Shown here: piece after piece, positions 15,873 through 23,996 of the stretch
How the letters are laid out: every line of letters begins with the position of its first letter
How positions within the stretch are numbered: the stretch's first letter is position 1
DNA from: a bacterium
Lineage (GTDB): Bacteria > Actinomycetota > Acidimicrobiia > Spongiisociales > Spongiisociaceae
Assembly (NCBI GenBank): GCA_028821575.1
Contig: JAPPFW010000039.1
Coordinates: 1 to 33,715 of the forward strand
Reading direction: 5' to 3'
DNA: 33,715 nucleotides
Made by a program: the position numbers and the translations under genes
The notes under the pieces: generated by a model
The model's input: the letters and a program-made list of their open reading frames with translations, nothing else
Database searches by the model: none
Told to the model about the DNA's origin: nothing

Positions 15873-16460
15873 ATGTCAGGACCGCCGACGCCGGCCGCAG
15901 GCGTGCTCGCGCTGCAGGGGGACGTGCGCGAACACCTCAGGTCGGTGAAGCGAGCCGGGGGGACGGCGGTGGAGGTCAGGACACAGGCCGACCTGGACTC
16001 AATCGACGCCCTGATCATCCCGGGTGGCGAGTCCACGACGATCGGTCGTCTCGCCAACCTCTACGGGCTGGTAGACCCGTTGCGCAAGCACATCCGCTCC
16101 GGAATGCCGACCCTGGGAACGTGCGCAGGAATGATCTTCCTCGCCTCGGCGGTCACCGAAGGCGCCCAGACACAACTGGGCGTCCTGGACATGGTCGTGG
16201 AACGCAACGCATACGGTCGCCAGAACGAGTCCTTCGAGTGCGAACTGGCCGTGGAGGGATGGGACGAGGAGGTGCATGCGGTCTTCATCCGGGCTCCCCT
16301 GGTCCACTCGACCGGGCCGGACATCGAGATCCTGGCCCGGCATCGCGGCCGGCCGGTGCTGGTCAGGAAGGACCGCATCCTTGCATCGTCATTCCACCCG
16401 GAACTCACCAGCGACATGCGACTTCACCGGATGCTCCTCGACATGGTGGGGAGAGACTGA
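15873..16460 (+). CDS. pdxT: Pyridoxal 5'-phosphate synthase glutaminase subunit PdxT
   Basis: PdxT hydrolyses glutamine and channels ammonia to PdxS. The 195-residue class I glutaminase has the GGESTT oxyanion segment (51-56), the nucleophile Cys84 in GTCAGM and the His175/Glu177 pair in SSFHPEL, so the triad is complete. ATG 15873 follows AGGAC closely. Its stop overlaps the yebC start by one base (TGATG), coupling the three genes. Confidence 0.96.
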   Translation: MSGPPTPAAGVLALQGDVREHLRSVKRAGGTAVEVRTQADLDSIDALIIPGGESTTIGRLANLYGLVDPLRKHIRSGMPTLGTCAGMIFLASAVTEGAQTQLGVLDMVVERNAYGRQNESFECELAVEGWDEEVHAVFIRAPLVHSTGPDIEILARHRGRPVLVRKDRILASSFHPELTSDMRLHRMLLDMVGRD

Positions 16461-17203
16461 TGGCGGGCCACTCCAAGTGGGCCAACATCAAGCACCGGAA
16501 GGGCCGCCAGGACGCCGCGCGGGGAAACCTGTTCGCGAAGCTATGCCGAGCAGTCGAAGCAGCGGCCCGGCAGGGCGGCGGCGATCCCAACGGCAACGCG
16601 GTGTTGGCGACCGCGATCGACAAGGCCCGGTCTGCCTCGGTACCCAAGGACAACATAGAAAGGGCGATCAAGCGCGGCACGGGGGAGTTGGTGGGCGAGC
16701 GCCTCGACACCATGTTCTACGAAGGCTATGCACCAGGAGGGGTGGCGCTACTGGTCCAGGTTCTTACCGACAACCGCAACCGAGCCGCGTCGGATGTCCG
16801 GTCGGCCTTCACGCGAAACGGAGGCAACCTGGGCGAGCCGGGATCGGTGAGTTATCTGTTCGACCAGAAGGGCTACCTGCTCGTCGACGGCGACGAGGAC
16901 GACATCCTCTTGGCCGCACTCGAGTCAGGCGCCGAGGATGTACGCACGAGCGGGAGTCAGTTCGAGGTGATCACCGCACCCGAGGACTTCACAACGGTCA
17001 GAAGCGCGCTCGGCGAAGCCGACCTGGACGTGCAGTCCGCCGAGGTCACCCAACTTCCGTCCACGACCATCGTGCTCGACGCCCCCAAGGCATCTCGCGT
17101 GCTGCGCCTGGTGGACGCTTTGGACGATCTCAACGACGTTCAGGAGGTCTACGGGAACTTCGACATACCGGACAACATCCTCGAGTCGCTGGCGAGCCGG
17201 TAG
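16460..17203 (+). CDS. yebC: YebC/PmpR-family regulatory protein
   Basis: A 247-residue protein of the YebC/PmpR/TACO1 family. The N-terminal signature MAGHSKWANIKHRKGRQD is diagnostic, followed by KARSASVPKDNIERAIKRG and the YEGYAPGGVALLVQVLTDN block. Family members have been described as DNA-binding regulators and, more recently, as factors helping ribosomes through proline stretches. It overlaps the pdxT stop by one base. In many actinobacteria ruvC-ruvA-ruvB come next; here about 370 bases without a gene follow instead. Confidence 0.95.
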   Translation: MAGHSKWANIKHRKGRQDAARGNLFAKLCRAVEAAARQGGGDPNGNAVLATAIDKARSASVPKDNIERAIKRGTGELVGERLDTMFYEGYAPGGVALLVQVLTDNRNRAASDVRSAFTRNGGNLGEPGSVSYLFDQKGYLLVDGDEDDILLAALESGAEDVRTSGSQFEVITAPEDFTTVRSALGEADLDVQSAEVTQLPSTTIVLDAPKASRVLRLVDALDDLNDVQEVYGNFDIPDNILESLASR

Positions 17204-17572
17204 CCGACCGGGCGAACCACCCGCCCGGCGGCATGGTCGGTTCGCGAAAGATCCATCGCGGCGGGGGGGTTGGCGCAGTCGTATCCGTTCGGCACAATCG
17301 GGTAGGACCAAACACCCGCGCGGACCCGAATCCGACGTCGTTCAACCGCCGAGGGATCATGAACCATCGGAGCATGGCCTGGCACCGCAGACCGGATCGA
17401 CCGCGCTCCGACCCTAGGAAAGGTGGTGGCGGGGGAGGGCCCGGAGGGGGAAACCGGTCGTCACGTTTTCGCGACCTGCCTCTCCTTGACGAAGGGATCG
17501 AGCCAGGACGGGCGCCGGAGTGCTGCCTCGGGCTCGGCATACCGGCGGCCAGCCCAGGGCCGGACGTCGCCG
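17204..17572. other. Gene-free stretch between yebC and the molybdoenzyme gene
   Basis: This convergent junction holds a short hairpin next to yebC (see 17208-17228) and a G-rich stretch around 17420-17455. I see no supported reading frame and no ruvC remnant on either strand. Confidence 0.6.
17208..17228 (+). terminator. Short GC hairpin after yebC
   Basis: CCGGGCG (17208-17214) and CGCCCGG (17222-17228) form a perfect 7-bp stem with a 7-base loop, 4 bases after the yebC stop. There is no T-tract, so it is a weak terminator candidate. Confidence 0.4.
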
Positions 17573-19291
17573 TCAGGCCGCGTTCACCCTGATCGTGTGG
17601 TAACCGGTCGCTCCGTCGGGCCGGGCTTCCTGGATCTCGGCGGTCTGGGTAACGCCGGTCGCGTCGGTGGCTCTCACCGAGATCTGGTGCGCGCCGGGTG
17701 CGAAGTCGTGCTCCACGTACCACTGCCGCCACGTGTCGATCGAGAGTTCCTCCGGCAGGACAGCCTCGACCCAAGGTCCGTCGCCGACGCGGACTTCCAC
17801 CTTCTCCACCCCGCGGTTCTGGGCCCAGGCGACCCCGGCGATGACGTTGGTGCCGGCAGTGATGCTTCCGGGTTGGGGAGTGTCGATCCGCGACTGCGTC
17901 TTGATGGGCGCCTCCTTGGCCCAACCTCGGGGGATCCAGTAGGCGTCGAAGTCGTCCCATCCGGCGAACTCGACCTCCGCGAGCCACTTGGTGGCCGAGA
18001 CGTAACCGTAGAGACCGGATACGACCAGGCGGGCCGGGAACCCGTGGTCGAGAGGTAGTGGCTCGCCGTTCATCCCGACGGCCACCAGGGCTTCCCGCCC
18101 GTCGAACACCGCAGCGGTGGGGAACCCGACCGTGAACTCATCGACGGACCGGCCGATCAACTGGGTTCCCTCGGGTCTCACGCCGGCCCGCTCGACAAGT
18201 TCCCGCAGGGGAACCCCCAGCCACTTCGCATTGCCGATCAGCCCACCGCCCACTCGGTTCGACACGCAGCAGAGGGTGACGTAGCGCTCCACCATCGGCA
18301 TGGCCAGCAGTTCGTCGTAGGTGATGCTGAACGGCGTGTCAACCAGGCCTGTGAAGGAAAGGGTCCAAGTCTCGATGTCTACCCGCGGCACGCTGAGGGC
18401 GGTGTCGATTCTGTAGAACTCGTCGTTCGGGGTCACCAGTTCGGATACCCCCTCGATGGGTGCCACCTGGGCGGGCGTGGGATCGGCCACACCCTCGACC
18501 GCCGGTTCGGAACTTGCTTCGGTGGACACCGCGGTCGTCGTGGTCTCCACCTGATCAGCCGCTTCGGAGGCGGTCACGCCCGCCGTGTCGGCGACGGATT
18601 CGGTCGGTTCCGTCGTCATCGTGGTCGTTGCGGGCGCGGGCTGGGAAGCGGACGGCAACGTCACCTGTTCCCGGCCTGCGACCGCGGTCTGGTTGCGGTT
18701 CGCGAAGTAGCGCCCGAGAATGACCTCACCCACCGCAACGGCGACCCCGGCGGCCGATGCGGTGAGGAACATGCGCCGCGATCCGGGGGTCCCCGCTCCG
18801 GCGGGGGAGGGTGACCGCCGGAGCAGGGACCGGAGTCCCAGCAGCACACCGACCCCAGAGGCCGCAGCAGCTACCGCCGCCACCAGGGTCAGAGTTGATC
18901 CAGCCAGAGGATCTGTCAGGCCCACGACGAACCCGACCACCCCGAATAGCACGAAACCGGCCGCGGCCGGAGCTGGTCGGTCCCTCGCCAGCAGGCCGAG
19001 AAAGGCTCCGATTGCGAGCGATACCAAGACGATCCCGATGATCAGGACCAACTTGTCGTTGGTGCCGAATGTCGAGATCGCCCAGTCCTCGACCGGCGCC
19101 GGCGTTATGTCGATGATCCGCTGACCGATGGTCCGGACCAGTGACGGGGCGGACAGGAAGAGACCGGCGACGAGTTCCGAGATCGCAAGGGCGGAGCCGG
19201 TCGCGACCATACCAAGCAGGGCGTAGTCAAGGCGGGAGCGCCACGAATTCAGGGGGGCGCTGGCTTCGGGGACAGGGGGTTCGTGTTCCAT
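17573..19291 (-). CDS. Membrane-anchored molybdopterin oxidoreductase, sulfite-oxidase family
   Basis: The 572-residue product joins an N-terminal membrane part to a sulfite-oxidase-like enzyme. Hydrophobic segments lie at about 21-46, 80-102, 108-126 and 130-153, followed by a twin-arginine-like SRRMFL (171-176) and a fifth hydrophobic stretch (174-196). A Thr/Ala/Glu-rich linker (about 206-280) leads to the molybdopterin domain, with the probable Mo-ligand Cys in TLCCVSNRVGGG (341-342) and the HGFPARLVVSGLYG segment. A C-terminal Ig-like Mo-co dimerisation domain (about 475-570) follows. The enzyme is therefore expected outside the membrane. The substrate (sulfite, methionine sulfoxide or another) is unknown; divergence from msrB hints at redox repair. 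ATG 19291 is preferred over longer frames that would cross the shared promoter. Confidence 0.85.
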   Translation of the reverse strand: MEHEPPVPEASAPLNSWRSRLDYALLGMVATGSALAISELVAGLFLSAPSLVRTIGQRIIDITPAPVEDWAISTFGTNDKLVLIIGIVLVSLAIGAFLGLLARDRPAPAAAGFVLFGVVGFVVGLTDPLAGSTLTLVAAVAAAASGVGVLLGLRSLLRRSPSPAGAGTPGSRRMFLTASAAGVAVAVGEVILGRYFANRNQTAVAGREQVTLPSASQPAPATTTMTTEPTESVADTAGVTASEAADQVETTTTAVSTEASSEPAVEGVADPTPAQVAPIEGVSELVTPNDEFYRIDTALSVPRVDIETWTLSFTGLVDTPFSITYDELLAMPMVERYVTLCCVSNRVGGGLIGNAKWLGVPLRELVERAGVRPEGTQLIGRSVDEFTVGFPTAAVFDGREALVAVGMNGEPLPLDHGFPARLVVSGLYGYVSATKWLAEVEFAGWDDFDAYWIPRGWAKEAPIKTQSRIDTPQPGSITAGTNVIAGVAWAQNRGVEKVEVRVGDGPWVEAVLPEELSIDTWRQWYVEHDFAPGAHQISVRATDATGVTQTAEIQEARPDGATGYHTIRVNAA

Positions 19292-19316
19292 AGCCCTGAG
19301 ATTAGGATGGTTCGGA

Positions 19317-19340
19317 GGCTTATGTGTACCGGTATAAGCC
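19317..19340. promoter_or_regulatory. Dyad operator/promoter between the molybdoenzyme and msrB genes
   Basis: GGCTTAT (19317-19323) and ATAAGCC (19334-19340) are perfect inverted arms around a 10-base centre. The right arm contains TATAAG (19333-19338), a plausible -10 box for msrB, and the left arm gives CATAAG on the other strand. A dyad overlapping divergent -10 boxes is a usual place for a repressor or activator to bind. Confidence 0.5.
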
Positions 19341-19421
19341 CTGCTAACCCGATCATTTGCAGACCGGGAGACCCGCATGCCGATCTCCGGCTCCGGCTCC
19401 CGGCCCCGGAAGGAACGAAGA

Positions 19422-19841
19422 ATGACCGAGACCAACACCGCGACGGAGAACACCTCCATCCCGACGAGCGAGCGGGAATGGCGCAAGAAGCTGACGCCCA
19501 TGCAGTACTACGTCGCTCGCGAGGCCGGAACGGAGCGGCCGTTCTCTGGCGAGTACTGGAATGAAAAGGATCCCGGAACCTACATGTGCATCGGCTGTGG
19601 CGCTCCACTCTTCCACAGTGACGAGAAGTTCGATTCGAGTTCCGGATGGCCCAGTTTCTACGACAAGGTTGAGGGAGCCCCGGTCGAGGAGCACACCGAC
19701 CACAGCCTGGGAATGGTCCGAACCGAGGTCACGTGCGGGAACTGCCAGTGCCACCTGGGCCATGTGTTCCCCGACGGTCCCCGCCCCACAGGCCTTCGCT
19801 ATTGCATCAACTCGGCCTCAGTGGACCTGAAGCGCGACTGA
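19422..19841 (+). CDS. msrB: Peptide-methionine (R)-S-oxide reductase
   Basis: MsrB reduces the R form of methionine sulfoxide in proteins. The 139-residue product has the structural zinc ligands CIGC (56, 59) and CGNC (105, 108), the substrate region GWPSFY (75-80) and [10 protein letters not shown], and the catalytic Cys128 in [11 protein letters not shown] 19422 has GGAAGGA upstream; a longer frame from 19377 lacks support. It is monocistronic, diverges from the molybdoenzyme gene and converges on the acyl-CoA synthetase gene. Confidence 0.96.
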   Translation: MTETNTATENTSIPTSEREWRKKLTPMQYYVAREAGTERPFSGEYWNEKDPGTYMCIGCGAPLFHSDEKFDSSSGWPSFYDKVEGAPVEEHTDHSLGMVRTEVTCGNCQCHLGHVFPDGPRPTGLRYCINSASVDLKRD

Positions 19842-19860
19842 AACCCGTTACGGTTGCCAT

Positions 19861-19894
19861 GGGCGACCGGGAAGGTTCGGGTTCCCGGGTGCCC
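19861..19894. terminator. Bidirectional hairpin between msrB and the acyl-CoA synthetase gene
   Basis: GGGC-ga-CCGGGAA (19861-19873) pairs with TTCCCGG-gt-GCCC (19882-19894), an 11-bp interrupted stem with an 8-base loop in the middle of a 63-base convergent gap. No T-tract follows on either strand. Confidence 0.5.
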
Positions 19895-19904
19895 AACCAC
19901 CAAC

Positions 19905-21443
19905 CTAATTGATCCTGCGGGCGCGGCCCTCCCAGTAGGGGGCCCGCAGCTTGTACTTCTGGAGTTTGCCGGTGGCGGTGCGGGCAAGGGCATCACGAAA
20001 CTCCACGGTGCTGGGGCACTTGTAGTGCGCGATGCGCTCCCGGCAGTAGTCGATCAGTTCCCGCTCGGTTACGGTTGAACCTTCGACCAGCACCACCAGG
20101 GCTTTCGGAGTCTCCCCCCATCGCTCGTCGGGAACGCCTATGACGGCTACCTCCGCCACCGCCGCGTGGGTGAACAGGCAGTCCTCCACCTCTATCGAAG
20201 AGACGTTCTCCCCGCCGCTGATGATCACGTCCTTCTGCCGGTCCGTGAGCACCAGGTAGCTGTCCTCGTCGAGGTAGCCACCGTCCCCGGTGTGGAACCA
20301 CCCCTCCGCCAGGGCCTCGTCGGTAGCATCCGGTTGCTCCCAGTATCCCTCCATCACATGGTTGCCCTGAGCTTCAACTTCACCCTCAGGTGACACTCTA
20401 AGGCGGACCCCCAGGGCCGGGACACCCTGTCGGACGAGGCGGCGGGCACGTTCCGCAGGTCCCAGGTGTTGCCAGTCGGGCCGGCTCCGGTTCATGGTCA
20501 GGTAGGGCGCCGTCTCGGTGAGGCCGTACAGTTGAATGAACTCCCAGCCCAACTCGGCCTCCATCCGCTCGATGGTCCGCGTGGGCGGGGGCGCTCCCGC
20601 CACCGTCATCCGCACGCGTCCCGCCCCCGGAACAGGGCCCGGCCAGTCCTCGGCGGCCGCCAGGATCGCCGCCACCACGGCCGGCGCCCCACACATGTAG
20701 GTCACGCCGTGGCGCTCGACGCGGCGCAGGATCTCGGCCCCGTCGATCTTGCGTATGACCACCTGCGCCGCCCCCATTCCTGTCAGCGCATAGGGCATCC
20801 CCCAACCGTTGCAGTGGAACATGGGGAGGGTGTGGAGATACACGTCGTGGTCGCTGACCCCCGCAGCCCAACCGAAGGTCACCGCGTTCAACCAGAGGCT
20901 GCGATGGCTCATCTGTACACCTTTGGGGCGTGCGGTGGTGCCGCTGGTGTAGTTGATCGTGGCCGTCGCGTCCTCGTCGGCCACCCACGGACGGGGATCG
21001 GCCCCGGTGTTCCCGAACAGCGCCCCGTCGGCCTCGGGACCGACCACCAACCGGTGCTCGCAATCGACATCCGCTAGTTCATCGGCGAGTTCGGGGTCGA
21101 CCAGCAGGAGCCGTGCGCCGCAGTGGGAGACTATGTAGTCCACCTCCGCGGCGTTGAGCCTGAAGTTGATCGGGACCGAGATGCGGCCGTAGGCGCTGAC
21201 GCCCAGCATCATCACCAGCAGCCGGGCGGCGTTGTGCGAGACCACCGCCACCCGCTCACCCCAACCGAGACCAAGACCATCGAGGGCAGCGCCCAACGAG
21301 CGCGTTCGTTCCTCTACCTGACCGTAGGTCAGCGTGCCCCAACTCGGCGCCGGTTGGTCCGGTTCGTCGATCACAGCCGGGCTGTCAGGGTAGATCAGAG
21401 CAGCCCGGTCCAGGAAGTCCCGTACCGTGAGCGGTACCTTCAT
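19905..21443 (-). CDS. AMP-dependent acyl-CoA synthetase
   Basis: A 512-residue adenylate-forming enzyme that activates a carboxylic acid, probably a fatty acid, with ATP and CoA. The P-loop-like A3 motif is INYTSGTTARPKGVQMSH, then QLYGLTETAP (A5), GWFHTGDGGYLDEDSYLVLTD region (A7) with RQKDVIISGGENVSS (A8) and the catalytic Lys of RTATGKLQKYKLR (A10). The IPINFRLN-type segment (VPINFRLNAAEVDY) is common in medium and long-chain fatty-acyl ligases. ATG 21443 follows GGGAGGGG. Its chain-length preference cannot be read from the sequence. It lies downstream of, but is separated by a hairpin from, the squalene operon. Confidence 0.9.
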   Translation of the reverse strand: MKVPLTVRDFLDRAALIYPDSPAVIDEPDQPAPSWGTLTYGQVEERTRSLGAALDGLGLGWGERVAVVSHNAARLLVMMLGVSAYGRISVPINFRLNAAEVDYIVSHCGARLLLVDPELADELADVDCEHRLVVGPEADGALFGNTGADPRPWVADEDATATINYTSGTTARPKGVQMSHRSLWLNAVTFGWAAGVSDHDVYLHTLPMFHCNGWGMPYALTGMGAAQVVIRKIDGAEILRRVERHGVTYMCGAPAVVAAILAAAEDWPGPVPGAGRVRMTVAGAPPPTRTIERMEAELGWEFIQLYGLTETAPYLTMNRSRPDWQHLGPAERARRLVRQGVPALGVRLRVSPEGEVEAQGNHVMEGYWEQPDATDEALAEGWFHTGDGGYLDEDSYLVLTDRQKDVIISGGENVSSIEVEDCLFTHAAVAEVAVIGVPDERWGETPKALVVLVEGSTVTERELIDYCRERIAHYKCPSTVEFRDALARTATGKLQKYKLRAPYWEGRARRIN

Positions 21444-21519
21444 GCCCCCTCCCGAAGTCTCGAAGCGTCACTCAATCTAATCGGGGCCGACGCGGTGCGT
21501 GGAGTGCCAGGTCACGGGA

Positions 21520-21576
21520 CCGCACGAGAACCCCCGGACCGCAGGGAACTCGCTCGCTCCGGTCCCGCTCGTGCGG
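21520..21576 (-). terminator. Two-tier inverted repeat after the squalene operon
   Basis: CCGCACGAG (21520-21528) and CTCGTGCGG (21568-21576) are perfect 9-base arms, and inside them GGACCG (21536-21541) pairs with CGGTCC (21560-21565). It starts 15 bases beyond the polyprenyl-synthase stop on the minus strand. It lacks a T-tract but sits where a terminator is expected. Confidence 0.45.
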
Positions 21577-21591
21577 CGGACGACGATCCGA

Positions 21592-22608
21592 TCAGAAGTC
21601 CCGGTCGACGATGAACTCCGCCAGCTCCAGCAACTCATCGGCGGCGCGGACCTCGAGGTCGGCCTCGGACAGCGCGTCGGCCGCTCGGTGCATGCACTCC
21701 CGAGCAGCCGCGACGGTGGCAGACCGCCCACCGGCCTCGTCCACCAGAGCGGCGGCCCGGGCTATGTCGGAGTCGGAAAGATGGTCGCTCGCGTACAGGT
21801 CGGCCAGCATCGCGCCGGCCCGGGTCCCCGAATGGAGTGCCACCGTCACAGGTACCGACCGCTTCCGCTCCCGCAGGTCGTTGCCGGCCGGTTTGCCGGT
21901 GACAGACGGATCCCCCCAGATACCCAGCAGGTCATCCACAGCTTGGAATGCCCGACCCAACTCCCCTCCGAAGCAGCGCAGCGACTTGACGGCAGCGGCC
22001 GGGGCCCCGGCCAGGATTGCTCCGACCGCACTGGCGTGGGCCAGGATCGCTCCGGTCTTGAGCGAGACCATCTCCCAGCATCGCTGCACATCCCCGGGCG
22101 CCGAGCTCTCGAAGGACATGTCCATGTATTGACCGGCGATCATGTCGGCGGTGGCACGGATCAGATCAGCCGCCGCCGCGGTGCGCTCGGGAGTCGCCTC
22201 TTCCAGCAGCAGCTCGAACGCGAGAACCATCAACGCATCACCCACGACAATGGCGTCACCCGTCCCGAAAACGTTCCAGACCGTTGCTCGGTGCCGCCGC
22301 TCCTTGTCGTCGTCGATGATGTCGTCGTGAACCAGCGAGAAGTTGTGCACCAGTTCGACAGCCACGGCACCCGGAAGGGCAACCTCGGGAGCCGCCCCGA
22401 CGGCCTCGGCCGACAGCAGCGCCAGGCTGGGGCGAACACCCTTGCCGTGACCCCCGTCGGGAACCGGATCGCCCACGGCGTCCGCCCACCCGAAGTGGTA
22501 GCGGCCGGGAAGCCGCAGACCCGGCGAGAGCCGGTCCACGGCCTCCACCAGGGCGGGTTCCACCAGTTTCCGGGCTCGTTCGATTACCTCTGGCACCCGG
22601 CTCTTCAT
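21592..22608 (-). CDS. Polyprenyl (farnesyl/geranylgeranyl-type) diphosphate synthase
   Basis: A 338-residue trans-prenyltransferase that elongates allylic diphosphates with isopentenyl diphosphate. The first Asp-rich motif is in VHDDIIDDDKERR and the second in FQAVDDLLGIWGD; GKGVRPSL marks the substrate-binding start and a GDAIVVGDALM segment follows. Chain length is not predictable with certainty; context suggests farnesyl diphosphate for squalene. ATG 22608 overlaps the hpnE stop as ATGA; the open frame continues upstream only inside hpnE. It is the last gene of a four-gene, fully overlapping operon. Confidence 0.9.
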   Translation of the reverse strand: MKSRVPEVIERARKLVEPALVEAVDRLSPGLRLPGRYHFGWADAVGDPVPDGGHGKGVRPSLALLSAEAVGAAPEVALPGAVAVELVHNFSLVHDDIIDDDKERRHRATVWNVFGTGDAIVVGDALMVLAFELLLEEATPERTAAAADLIRATADMIAGQYMDMSFESSAPGDVQRCWEMVSLKTGAILAHASAVGAILAGAPAAAVKSLRCFGGELGRAFQAVDDLLGIWGDPSVTGKPAGNDLRERKRSVPVTVALHSGTRAGAMLADLYASDHLSDSDIARAAALVDEAGGRSATVAAARECMHRAADALSEADLEVRAADELLELAEFIVDRDF

Positions 22609-23996
22609 GACCAGACCGTAGCCGGAGAAGTCCTGCCGGGTTCTCCGAACCGGTGCCCGGATCCACGGCGGGAGCCGGCCGCCAGCATTCCCGCCCTGGT
22701 TCCACTCCGGATGGCCCCCTCCATCGTGGCCGGCCAGCCGGTGTTGCACCATGCGCCGGCCAGGTACACACCCGGGAGAGCGCACTCGGTGTCGGCTCGG
22801 AGCCGGTCGGTGCCCGGGGCCCCGTAGAAGGTGGCGGCCGGTTCGCGGGTCACGATCGAGTCGGTGAGACGAGCACCGGAGGCAGCGGGCAGGAGCCGAG
22901 CCAACTCCGCTTCGAAATGCTCCACCAGCTCGCTCGGACTCCGGCCCAGCCATGCCCGGGCCGCTGAGAGGGAGATGGCGAGGCATTGGCGACCGTCCTG
23001 CACGCCGGCCGCTTCCGAACGGTCGAAGACGTACTGGATGTCGCTTCCTACGGCTGCGAACATCGCGAGGTCCGTGACCGGACGGTCATACACCAGGTGT
23101 ACGTTCACGATCGGCGACGTACCCAACTCCAGGAGTCGATCCTGGCCTCGAACACTCCCGGGCGGCAGGAGCGAATCCACGACGTCGTGGGGTACCGCGA
23201 CGACCACCGAGTCCGCCTCGATGGCATGCCCGTTCACATGGGCCACCAACCGCCCCGACGAACCGGGTCGGACTCCGGTGACCGCGGCTCCGACCCGCAC
23301 TTCGGCTCCGGCGCGCTCCAGGGCACGGCGGGCAGGGTTTCCGTGGAGGGCCGAGAGGGGAACCGTCGCCCATCCCACATCGGCCGAGGCGGCTCGGGTC
23401 AGCAGACCTGTCACGAAGACCTTCGCCGCGAGTTTGAGAGAAGCATCTGCAGCCGAAACGTTGACGGTGGGTAGCACCACCAGGTTCCAGAAGGTCTCGA
23501 CGGCGGCGGCGTCCTGACCCTGGGCCGCGAGCCAGTCTCCGAAGGCCACGCTGTCGAGTCCGGCGTCAGCCGGGTCGAGTCTCCGCAACGCCATTCCAGC
23601 CCTGAGCACCTTGAGCCTCTGGTGCAAGCTGAGATGCGGGTAGGTGAGTAGAGACGGCGCGAGGTGCAGCGGAGCCGGCCCGGGGGTCCGCCGGATGGAA
23701 CCGGGCGGACCGTCAGGGGTGAGCACGGGGATCTCGAGGCTCGGTTGCAGGAACACCCCCTCCGCCGAACCGATGCGATCCAGAAACGTCCGGTAGGCCG
23801 TGCAGCAACGGAGGAACACGTGCTGACCGTTGTCGAACCAGAGACCTCGCCGACGGAACGACCAGGTCGCACCTCCTAGACGGGGGCGTCGTTCCAGCAG
23901 TGTGACCACCGCTCCGCGGTCGGCAGCCTCCAGGCCTGCAGCTAGGCCGGCCAGCCCGCCCCCGACCACGACAACTCGCCGCAACCGGTCGTTCAC
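22605..23996 (-). CDS. hpnE: Hydroxysqualene dehydroxylase HpnE
   Basis: HpnE is a flavin amine-oxidase-fold enzyme that reduces hydroxysqualene to squalene in the HpnCDE route. The 463-residue product opens with the FAD-binding VVVVGGGLAGLAAGLEAADRG and ERRPRLGGATWS, contains FDNGQHVFLRCC, and ends with the second FAD region LPGVYLAGAWCNTGWPATMEG. The start is GTG 23996, overlapping the hpnD stop as GTGA; the larger open frame reaching 24254 lies inside hpnD and is not real. Related phytoene desaturases share the fold, but the hpnC-hpnD neighbours fix the assignment. Confidence 0.88.
   Translation of the reverse strand: MNDRLRRVVVVGGGLAGLAAGLEAADRGAVVTLLERRPRLGGATWSFRRRGLWFDNGQHVFLRCCTAYRTFLDRIGSAEGVFLQPSLEIPVLTPDGPPGSIRRTPGPAPLHLAPSLLTYPHLSLHQRLKVLRAGMALRRLDPADAGLDSVAFGDWLAAQGQDAAAVETFWNLVVLPTVNVSAADASLKLAAKVFVTGLLTRAASADVGWATVPLSALHGNPARRALERAGAEVRVGAAVTGVRPGSSGRLVAHVNGHAIEADSVVVAVPHDVVDSLLPPGSVRGQDRLLELGTSPIVNVHLVYDRPVTDLAMFAAVGSDIQYVFDRSEAAGVQDGRQCLAISLSAARAWLGRSPSELVEHFEAELARLLPAASGARLTDSIVTREPAATFYGAPGTDRLRADTECALPGVYLAGAWCNTGWPATMEGAIRSGTRAGMLAAGSRRGSGHRFGEPGRTSPATVWS

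Noticed and set aside
17204..17572. A decayed ruvC after yebC, as expected from synteny
   Set aside because: None of the frames shows RuvC motifs; the stretch looks non-coding.
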